NCBI GenBank assembly: GCA_028565715.1
Contig: JAOXYC010033345.1
Coordinates: 1-15,021, forward strand
Origin: Phoronis pallida
Lineage: Eukaryota > Phoronida > Phoronidae
DNA: 15,021 nucleotides
Direction of reading: 5' to 3'
In this document: piece by piece, positions 1 through 7,850 of the stretch
Numbering within the stretch: the stretch's first letter is position 1
Layout: every line of letters begins with the position of its first letter
The notes under the pieces: generated by a model
The model's database searches: none
What the model saw: the letters and a program-made list of their open reading frames with translations, nothing else
What the model was told of the DNA's origin: nothing
Position numbers and translations under genes: made by a program

Positions 1-230
1 GATTTTTTCTTGGCAAATTCTCCATTAAAACACGACATTTGTCATGCTATTTACGCTGTTTGAGCATTGGTCTAACCAACCAGTGACTCTTTTTAGCCTT
101 TCTGTGTGCTTCCCGCCTCCTTTTCATCATCAAACGTTTGATTTTTAAATTAGAAAAGGTCTTCTGCTACTTGATACAGCTATTTTCCCCGCAATAATCG
201 ACAATCATATTTTAGAAAGCAGAAAACCTT

Positions 231-346
231 CCCGGCAGTCCCGGCAGTTACGGCTAACTGTGAACCAAGCTGCTCCCGACACTCCCGGCAGTTACGGCCG
301 GCAGTCCCGGCATTCCCGGCAGTTACGGCGAACTGTGAACCAGGCT
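231..346. repeat. GC-rich minisatellite: 9-bp units inside a 75-bp direct repeat
   Basis: The 9-mer cccggcagt and near variants recur at 231, 240, 284, 306 and 315. Two longer copies, 240-271 and 315-346, share cccggcagttacggc, one variable base, then aactgtgaacca, and lie 75 bp apart. They differ at only two positions over about 32 bases. The patch is sharply more GC-rich than the surrounding AT-rich DNA. It could be a true minisatellite or the repetitive end of a transposon; no terminal inverted repeat or coding sequence was seen with it. Confidence 0.8.
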
Positions 347-2312
347 TAAGCCAAGGTAAACTTTCCCTGCGCGGTTAACAAACGTGAAAAAAAACAAAAA
401 GCGGGTAGCCCGCCGGGAAGGAAATCAGATTCGGACAGGGCAAACATGGGATTTTTCAACGGGTCTTGACCTTAGTTCTCAAAAGGCATCACGAAGCTGG
501 GGTGGATAGATGAGTTAATTAAAATGATCGCGACGATTGTTAACACACAGGCTGAATGGTTAAATATTAATAGAAAATCGGCGAGATTATATACAGGATA
601 GGTGGAGGATCAATCTTAAGCCAAGAATAAATTAAGATCGATTTTTTAAAGTACTGTACAATGACCGGAAAGTTAACGTAAAATATTTATTAAAACCTTG
701 TAAAAGTACTGGCACGATACTAAACAATCAAAACAAAAATGCCATTCTCATTTGACGCGAAAGCTGAAGGCTATTCTCAGTTTACATGTTACTCAAGGGT
801 CAAGAAAGTTTGAACAATATGAAATAACAAAAGCGTTTTATTCTCCAAAGTTCCAAGTTCTTTTTATGTACTCCATGGCCATATAATCATGTTGAAGGTA
901 CATTGTTATGTTTACGATGCCCTTTATTGTTATTTTTGGCAGAAGCTATGTCAAATATTTTTATTTTCATATTGCATTGATCTCGATCACACGGTTGCTT
1001 TTTTCTCTATTAGCAGGATGTGACCGTGGTTTATTCTCGGTTGCCCTGGCAGTGTTACGTAATGATACTTCAATTAGTGTGTAGATTACGTTAATTTGCA
1101 TCGATTTTATGTTCTACAATTAATAATTGTACCAAGAATAGAATATCTATGGAACTTATATAAGCCTGTAATGATGACGAGTGTGCTGTATATTTAATAT
1201 CTTGATTGCGTGTTTATAAAATACCACCGACCGTTTTCTCTTCTTTACCAATGTTTGACGATCATTCAGGAACACCGGACGCGCATATAATGGGACCACC
1301 AAAGTTTTATTCTCGATTTTTTTCCTGGTCATATATTTCACAATTAAGCCCAATTAGAAGCTGGCGAAATATGTATAATGTATTCCCAATGTCTCTGCAA
1401 CAGATCAATGAATACATACAACTGTTTTCAAAATTTGAAGCAATTCAAATTGTTACCTGTTTATTTATTTGCTGTTTTTAATCGTCGCTATCGATATGCA
1501 TTTTTTTCAATCATTTATGCAAAGATGGGTTATTCATGCGCGTATGCATCAATAAATCAACAGATAAGTGGTGCTAAATTTTGTAAAAAAAATCTGTCTT
1601 GAATTGACCAGAAAGATATGTAATGAGACAACTCAACAGTTCAGTCATCACTGTCTCAGTTGGGGGTAACTTTTGAATAACTGTCCTCCGTGTGTGGTGT
1701 TTTGATTCAATATCATTTATTCTACTTCGTCAATTTTTCATTACTGGTGGGGAATTACAAAAACACAATTCTCAGATTGACTATCTCGGTGCACTAGTTC
1801 CGAGGTAATCTAAGTGACCTTTTCTAAAGAAATGTCGTGATATTTGAGATGAGTCTATTCGAGTGGAGTGAAAACATAAAATTATACCCTTAGGACACTT
1901 ATAAGACTCTTTCATATAAAATGAATAGTCTGTGAAGAAAATACTCATTGTACGATTTCATTTATGGAAAACTAATACCAGTCATTCGATGATTTCTTCA
2001 GTGAAGCCAGATACCTTGAAAGGTTTTGGATAACTCCGGGGAGTGACGTGTACATTCATAAGGATTTCCTATGGATTCACAAAAAGATATTTTGATTTTG
2101 TCTTTTAATACAGCTGCACGATCGGGACAAGGTCTTTCAAAAGTCATTTTTGACGTTTCTTTACATAAAATAATGCTTCATTAGTCAAATTTCTCTCAAG
2201 AAATAACAAAAAAACAACACCAAGAGACAATTTTGTCGTATTCAGTGAGATTTGTGTTTTTCTTAATTTAAATCGAAGTGATCATAATTTGAAAAGACAG
2301 AAAAAAAAATCA
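347..2312. other. intergenic DNA, no supported gene
   Basis: The stretch is AT-rich, with stops frequent in all frames. The longest open stretches, near 1206-1481 and 1378-1602 on the plus strand, begin or end without splice context, resemble no family I know, and have a composition like the flanking DNA. An 11-mer, cttaagccaag, occurs just after the minisatellite (345-355) and again at 615-625. It may mark a wider repeat, but the copies between are not alignable by eye. Confidence 0.6.
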
Positions 2313-2399
2313 CGAAACTCCGCGACCGGGATCATGAACTCTGGTCTCCCGGCTACCTGTCTGGCTAATAACTGGTTTGATTCCCGGTCGAGAGTTTCG
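2313..2399 (+). repeat. tRNA-like inverted repeat, possible SINE head
   Basis: Two 22-nt arms (2313-2334 and 2378-2399) are complementary except for two small bulges, and begin and end with cgaaactc / gagtttcg. At 2374-2384 the sequence ggtttgattcc matches the RNA polymerase III B-box consensus GGTTCGANTCC at all but one position. A weak A-box-like stretch, tggtctcccgg, lies at 2342-2352. The 87-nt span is tRNA-sized, but the internal arms do not fold into a convincing cloverleaf. A functional tRNA is therefore unlikely; a degenerate tRNA-derived SINE or another palindromic element fits better. Confidence 0.4.
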
Positions 2400-3827
2400 A
2401 ATTTGATTTGTTGACATTTTTGTTGGAGCATCATCTGATATATATGTTATGAGTTCCGATAAAACCCATCCAAGTTAAAAACCGATAGATTTTTTCAAAA
2501 CAAATGTTTTTCGTGTTTAATTTGAAAGATGTATTGAAGATATATTGTTTAATACAAAAAATAAAAAATAATAAGACTCAAAATTGCAGTCTTCTCTATA
2601 AAACATTACGGTAACCATTTATGCTGCCATTCCGCTGCATTTGTTGTAGATGACAATGATAATATAGGGTGTAAGTTATATAAACGGAAGAACATCTTTT
2701 ATTGATAACCTGAAACAATTATCATTTCACAACAACATCAATATTTCGTGATTAAATAAATTCCCACTTGCAATGGTGACACTGATTGACAAAATACACA
2801 CTGAAATGACTGAGAGATTGAAATATAAAATGCTCACGTACATCTACAACTGATAAATGGCAATTCAAATTCTGATTGGTTGCACATTAGTGTTTGTGAA
2901 TTTAATGCCAATATTTAAGACGAAGATCGATAAGCATTCTTGTGCTATTAGCTTCGTGAATTCGCGCATTTCCTCCTCTAGCCATTAGCTGTGTTATTAA
3001 AAAGTGTGATTTCCCTGGTGTGATTTTCCTTTTAAATAATAATTGCCTGTGACGTAGTTTTAAGGGATATTGGAAAAATTATAGCAAATTGCTTTGCTGA
3101 TATTTTTTAATCACTGCGTGTGCGTTAAATTTATTTGACAAACAAAACGAGCAAAATTGACTCGGCATAAAACAGGTAAAATTAATTAAGTTAAGTCAAA
3201 AACCGGTGACGAAAGCCAAAGGCATAAAAAAATAATAGTACATACAGTCGAAGTACAAATGTACTTTCAAAAACCTTTTGTTCGTTTTTCAACTAATACA
3301 AGACTTGAGGCACTTTTCTTTTGAAAATTAAAGAGCGAAGAAATTATCAATAACGATACAAAAATATAAAGTAATAGCCCAGAGGACACATAAGTCTGGA
3401 TTTTTTATGTCAGACAGGAAATGTATACCATGGTGTGATGAATTAAAAACCTCAGAAAAAGTCCACCTTCGTTATGTTATTGTCCTGTTATCATTAGCGC
3501 AAAACAATACTGGAGAATTTGAAGAAAAAAAACATAATAGAAAAACACAATAATTATTGGAATTTCGCTATACGTTGTAAATTAAATTTAATCAATTGAG
3601 AAGTATGACACGGTTTGGCGGGATTCCCAACAGTTTGTAATGTCCCCGGGTAATGTCAACCAGTTTGGTTGCCTCAGGTTTCGTTGTCATGCTATTTGGA
3701 TGGGGAGAACATTATTCTTGAAGCATTGAGTCTTACCTAAATTGGTATACAATAAATTCCTTTCATATGAATTATTATTTATTCAAGTTCATGGTGTCAG
3801 GTATTTGTGTTAAATTACGCCTTTTAC
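2400..3827. other. intergenic DNA, no supported gene
   Basis: This is AT-rich DNA with short homopolymer runs. No open frame of useful length, splice-flanked exon, structural RNA or transposon end could be supported here on either strand. Confidence 0.6.
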
Positions 3828-3920
3828 AAAAGAGCCATTACGAAATCGATTCATATGGCAAGTACTTGTAACAATAATGATATTCAAACAAGTGTCAGGA
3901 AAAGTTTTCACCCACGGCCG
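3828..3920 (+). repeat. direct repeat copy A (pair with 3989-4086)
   Basis: This copy starts at aaaagagcc and ends at cacccacggccg. It is nearly identical to 3989-4086: shared blocks include ttacgaaatcgattca, ggcaagtacttgt, aataatgatat, caaacaagtgtcagg and agttttcacccacggccg. Differences are a handful of substitutions and small indels. The copies are about 161-166 bp apart, which suggests a local duplication or two monomers of a longer degenerate tandem repeat. Short open frames across it are by-products. Confidence 0.85.
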
Positions 3921-3988
3921 TTAACTTTTTAAAAGTATGTGCAAGAATATCTGTATTAGTTCTCCTGCAGTCTGCAAATGTTACTTTG

Positions 3989-4086
3989 AAAAGAGCAATC
4001 TTACGAAATCGATTCAAAGGGCAAGTACTTGTGAAAATAATGATATCCAAACAAGTGTCAGGCCCAATAGTTTTCACCCACGGCCG
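3989..4086 (+). repeat. direct repeat copy B (pair with 3828-3920)
   Basis: This is the second copy of the repeat at 3828-3920, in the same orientation. It is slightly longer because of small insertions after aaaagagc and after gtgtcagg. The 68 bp between the copies does not obviously repeat. No terminal inverted repeats were found, so a transposon class cannot be assigned. Confidence 0.85.
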
Positions 4087-5346
4087 CGTACCTAAGATTA
4101 TTTGTATTAGTTTTCCTTCTTTATTTAATTTCCTTTCCTGTGACTGCACATGGCTGCAAATAAAACTAAATGAATTTTTTTCACATATCTTTTATATACT
4201 TTTCATGAGTAGAACTTCTACATAGTTGCCTCTCAGTCCATGATCATAACAAAAGAATTATATATCTAAAGTGCAAAAAGAAAATAAGTATGTTTTCTGT
4301 ATATTCATCCAATACATTGAGCAAAGTAATACAAGTAAACATCATATTTTTATCATTCTCCTATGACAGCATTATCAGGCCAGGGCATGATAAACGTCCC
4401 CCTGGCCATATCATAAATTTGATATCCCATGATAACAAGCCTTTTATGCTATTGACAATGTTCTTGACCCAAATTTTATCAAGGAAGCTAAATGTCAGTG
4501 GCAACAGGCAAGGGGACGAATATTTTTTTACAAATATGGGATGATAACATTCAAACTAAATGTTTTCCTATTGATCAGTTGAAACCATTCCTTCAATCAC
4601 AAGTGAATGCTCTCATCTTTTAGTACAAACATTTAAAACACATTCCAGCCTTGCTTATACAAATGACAAACATCTTAAAACGATACATATATCAGTAAAA
4701 GACCAATGTACATATACATTGTTATCAACAAACAGGACTAATACCATGATTGCACAAAAATTGGTTTTCAAAAAAGCCCAATTTCGGAAATAAATTTTTC
4801 AATATCATGATTAAGTTTCGCACAGTACACCATCCATTTTCTTAGCGATGGAATTGTACAACATATGCTTAATTTTAAAGATAAATCACTGTTTCTTTTC
4901 AACAGAAAACGTGAACATCCTTAATATTTTGATAATCAATATTTTAAAATCATTTTATGGTTACTCAGACATGTACATTTCATGCCCACTTTCATTATTG
5001 CTATGAATTTAAGTTTTTTGTAATAACCCACAATTTAGCATCCATACAATTAACAAATTGCACATGATATTATACATGAACCTTATTGCTCTGGCAACAA
5101 ATTTCGTGCATGTTATAAATGTAGTCCCATGTTATAAATGTAGTCCCAACAGGCATCATACTTTTGATGAATAAAATATATTGTTGGTTGAACCAATGAG
5201 CTGGATCTTAAAGATGAAATCTTGAAAGTTATATAGGCCTATCGGAAATGACTCTAATATATAATAACCCCTCCCCCAGTTTTTTCAGCATCCCAATTAA
5301 TATTCCCTGGGCCTTTACCCAAGTATACAGTCATTTATAACTTAAT
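4087..5346. other. intergenic or 3' untranslated DNA downstream of the minus-strand gene
   Basis: Part of this stretch is probably the 3' untranslated region of the minus-strand gene ending at 5347. No AATAAA on the minus strand (TTTATT on plus) is seen close to the stop; the nearest is at 4120-4125, over 1.2 kb away, so the 3' end cannot be fixed. An 8-bp inverted repeat, ggccaggg (4378-4385) and ccctggcc (4400-4407), forms a small hairpin. The open stretch at 4290-4544 has no coding support. Confidence 0.5.
5109..5146. repeat. 2 x 19-bp perfect tandem duplication
   Basis: The unit catgttataaatgtagtcc occurs twice in immediate succession (5109-5127 and 5128-5146). Perfect identity suggests a recent slippage duplication. 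It lies about 200 bp beyond the stop codon of the minus-strand gene, possibly within its 3' untranslated region. Confidence 0.9.
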
Positions 5347-6867
5347 CTATAATCTATGTGTTGTCAATGCAATTTCAAGCCTCTTCCCTGAAATTTTGGG
5401 TAACAAATCAGGATAAGAGTCCTCCGAGTGGAAGTTTTTAGTGCTTGATTTGTCACCTCTCGACTGACCGATCGGCATGCTGGGAAATGCATTATTTATT
5501 GCTCTATTCTGCGTCTCTGGATTCTGATTGGAATGTTTTCGTTTAATCGGAGAAATATTCTGTTGATTGCTCACTCTACATTTCACAGCTTGTAATGTGT
5601 TCTCTAACGATTCACTGGAAGCGTTGTTCCCATTAATATCAGCACCTTTTTTAAAATTTTGCCTTTCCTGATTTATTAGATCAGTAGTGTTTGGGGCATG
5701 GACATTTGAGAATATGGGTATACTGATAACATCCCCATTGGCTGTTGTATATCGCACATGGGAGGGCAATGTGAATCCATTCTCCTGGTCCACTGATTTC
5801 TTTAATTGAATAGTTCTTGCCTTCAGTTTTTTCTCATTATTTTTCATTAACTGTTTCACAGAAAACATGTCCGCTGGAATCCCGTCTGATTTTGATTTTT
5901 TGTCTGTTCGAGAATCATGTTTGTCATGTTTGGAGACCTTTGCCTGATCGTCATGATTACTTTTTCGGGAAGACATTTTAATATGAGAATCTCGTCGCAT
6001 TTCTTCTTCAAGGGCTGATAACTTTTTACTAACTTGTTCCATGAAAGGATCGAGGTAGTTAGTTCCCTGATTTGTGATTGGTGGAAGCTCTAAGCTTGGG
6101 GCAAATGTTTGACTCAGACCTTTTAACCGATTTGAATTCTTGTTGCGTGCATTCATGTCAGATTCAAAATCCAATTCATTTGATTTGTTCATTCCACTGT
6201 GAGAATAACCAAACTTTACTGGGCCATTTTTGATGTTTTCATCCAACATATTGATGGCATCATCCATATTGCTCATTTGCTCAGATTTTTGACTGTCTAG
6301 TTCCCGTCTCAAATCACGCTGAATTTCCTTCTGCAATGCCCGCTGTTCACTGGTAAGATACACTCTTTCTGGTTTCTTTTTGATTGGTGCAATTTTTGTA
6401 ACACTTTTCTCCATACGATATCTACCGTTTCCCGGTATATACCTATAGGTGTCAGTTTCAACAACAGATTTCCAGAACGGTAAAGCTGGTTTTATCTGAC
6501 TAATTGCCCAGCTATTATTGTCTGCAGATTTCAACTGAGATCTTTGACTTTGATGATGACTTTCATATTCGTTAAACGGCAAGTAGAGTGCATCATCTGC
6601 TGATCTCCGATGATTCTTTTTCTTTTTCCCATTTGTTTTTATTATGCCTATTTCCAACCATCCTCCAAGCTTGTCTACTGTGTTGGGATATTTTAAGTAA
6701 CTACGCGTACAGTCTACCGGAATGTCGAGATTCTGACAACACATACAAAAGTCACTTTCTCCTATCAGTGAATTTGTCAGTTTTCTATCCTCACTGACTT
6801 CGGAAATATCTAAATAATCTCCTATGTTTTCATTTTTATTATCCTCTGCACTTTGATTCGCTTCCAT
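5347..6867 (-). CDS. hypothetical charged, largely disordered protein (weakly C16orf46-like)
   Basis: This frame of 506 codons plus TAG is far longer than chance allows in AT-rich DNA, so it is very likely a real coding exon. I chose the ATG at 6867 because it is the first true ATG; the frame runs on without a stop to 7050 but starts there with no ATG. Residues 1-35 are acidic. A cysteine cluster, CMCC, lies at 41-44, with another Cys at 53. A basic run NGKKKKNHRR is at 79-88. An aromatic block at 120-152 contains WAI, LPFW and YRYIPGNGRY. Predicted helices or coiled coils are at about 174-190 and 273-293. A His/Lys/Asp-rich stretch is at 304-327, and a nuclear-localisation-like PIKRKH at 440-445. 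The tail from 486 has an LP motif and ends THRL. No enzyme motif, signal peptide or membrane segment is visible. From memory, vertebrate C16orf46 (function unknown) also has a cysteine cluster, a WAI motif and an LP...THR tail. That link is a guess. Confidence 0.75.
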   Translation of the reverse strand: MEANQSAEDNKNENIGDYLDISEVSEDRKLTNSLIGESDFCMCCQNLDIPVDCTRSYLKYPNTVDKLGGWLEIGIIKTNGKKKKNHRRSADDALYLPFNEYESHHQSQRSQLKSADNNSWAISQIKPALPFWKSVVETDTYRYIPGNGRYRMEKSVTKIAPIKKKPERVYLTSEQRALQKEIQRDLRRELDSQKSEQMSNMDDAINMLDENIKNGPVKFGYSHSGMNKSNELDFESDMNARNKNSNRLKGLSQTFAPSLELPPITNQGTNYLDPFMEQVSKKLSALEEEMRRDSHIKMSSRKSNHDDQAKVSKHDKHDSRTDKKSKSDGIPADMFSVKQLMKNNEKKLKARTIQLKKSVDQENGFTLPSHVRYTTANGDVISIPIFSNVHAPNTTDLINQERQNFKKGADINGNNASSESLENTLQAVKCRVSNQQNISPIKRKHSNQNPETQNRAINNAFPSMPIGQSRGDKSSTKNFHSEDSYPDLLPKISGKRLEIALTTHRL

Positions 6868-7050
6868 ATTGATTGGTATAGTAGGAATTCTTCCCAAACA
6901 GTCTTTGTTACAGCCTTGGAAAACCAAATTTTCAACAAACAAATACTGATGATAAACGAGCAAATTTAAATCCGTTGCAGGGTTGGCATTAGCAGAAATC
7001 CCACTCCACAATGCCTCGCGATAAATGACGGCAATATCTTCATACAGTTG
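6868..7050 (-). other. open in-frame extension upstream of the minus-strand ATG, possible 5' exon portion
   Basis: Sixty-one codons immediately 5' of the ATG at 6867 are free of stops; the first in-frame stop (TAA) is at 7053-7051. There is no ATG in this frame. If coding, it must be joined to an upstream exon. A weak acceptor, with a short pyrimidine run before gaag, ends at 7038 on the minus strand. Another possible acceptor (ttttccaag) lies near 6915. The alternative is simple 5' untranslated sequence. Confidence 0.35.
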
Positions 7051-7417
7051 TTATAAGAAACATAATCCTTTTTTTCTGGGTCAAGCCTACCATCAATGTT
7101 ATGGTCCTAGTTATCGGGTTATGGCTAAGCTCTTCTAATATCAGCAATGGCCAAAGGCAAGGCAATGGCAGTACTGCCTCAGTGTCTGAAAAGTTGAAAA
7201 ACTTGAGGCCATAAAACTGTAAAAACACATAAAAATGTCAATCATAAGTATGTCTTCCATTAGCCCATAATGTCAGTCTTGTCGTTGTCCCATTGACTCA
7301 ATACAAATATTTCTCCAATATTGCCAAGTCGTTATTCTTTTCAATCAGAACACATTCATTGAACTGCACTGAATGGGCAATACAATACAAACAGTCAGAT
7401 TCAAGCTAGGCAACTAA
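7051..7417. other. intergenic stretch between two divergent genes
   Basis: No splice-flanked exon or motif could be firmly called. Minus-strand open stretches at 7040-7228 and 7495-7677 start at Met but have no recognisable homology and lie in the promoter zone. A small 5' exon of the minus-strand gene could be hidden here. Confidence 0.4.
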
Positions 7418-7428
7418 ATCGCGAAATG

Positions 7429-7748
7429 TCTCGCGCGGGCAAATGCTCCTTAGGCAAATACAAAAAAATGTCCAACTGGAAAAAATGAAGAAATTTAACA
7501 CTTTTTTATCAAATAAGAATTGTAGATGAATCCATATATATTTTTTGTATTGCACAAATGCACGAAAAACGTAAAACAATTTTTTAATTTGATTTGAGGA
7601 GTATGCGCATCGATCGTGCGCAGACGTATTTTACCGCCATATTGTATTGTTTTGAGGTGACAAATTCCCGGGGACAAATTCTGAAAAGTTTTTAAAAATT
7701 AGCAGTTAAAGGAGCGTTTGTGTTCCAAATTGATACAAATGCTGTAAG
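7429..7748. promoter_or_regulatory. probable divergent TATA-less promoter with NRF1-type and YY1-type sites
   Basis: CpG-containing motifs cluster here in otherwise CpG-poor DNA: tctcgcgc at 7429-7436, two tgcgca NRF1-type half-sites at 7604-7609 and 7617-7622, and accgccatattg at 7633-7644. The last closely matches the reverse complement of the YY1 consensus AANATGGCGGC. No TATA box precedes the TRPC4AP start codon at 7749, which puts the likely start of transcription between about 7640 and 7748. NRF1 and YY1 sites are established marks of housekeeping promoters in animals. Service to both divergent genes is inferred from layout only. Confidence 0.5.
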
Positions 7749-7850
7749 ATGGACAGGGTTAAGAAGACAGGTGACGAGAAGAGTTACAATTTTACAAGAA
7801 TTCATTACACAAACCAAATAACAGGCCGAGGATGTCGCAGTCTTATGCAG
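7749..7850 (+). CDS. TRPC4AP: TRPC4AP exon 1 (initiator exon)
   Basis: This exon encodes residues 1-34, with a basic N-terminus (MDRVKKTGDEK), then QITGRG, matching the vertebrate QLTGRG block. It lacks the Gly/Ala-rich leader of the mammalian protein. The donor is cag|gtttgt and the intron is phase 0. Confidence 0.88.

Noticed and set aside
1206-1602. Two overlapping plus-strand open stretches of 91 and 74 codons
   Set aside because: They overlap in different frames, the first does not start at a true ATG, no family resemblance or splice context is visible, and composition matches the surrounding noncoding DNA.
2313-2399. Functional tRNA gene
   Set aside because: No canonical anticodon or D arm can be drawn, and the 22-bp terminal stem is too long for a tRNA acceptor stem.
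4378-4407. Inverted repeat ggccaggg / ccctggcc
   Set aside because: It has only 8 bp per arm, with a 14-base loop and no flanking duplication or terminator function known for such a hairpin in animal DNA. It is too weak to call an element.
6868-7011. Starting the minus-strand protein at 7011
   Set aside because: The codon at 7011-7009 is TTG, not ATG. Animals do not normally start there, so the ATG at 6867 is used and the upstream part is listed as a possible extra exon segment.
7495-7677. 60-codon minus-strand open stretch in the promoter region
   Set aside because: It overlaps the NRF1-type and YY1-type motifs, its sequence is unremarkable, and no downstream exon junction follows from it. 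A shorter start within it is mentioned only as a candidate first exon.
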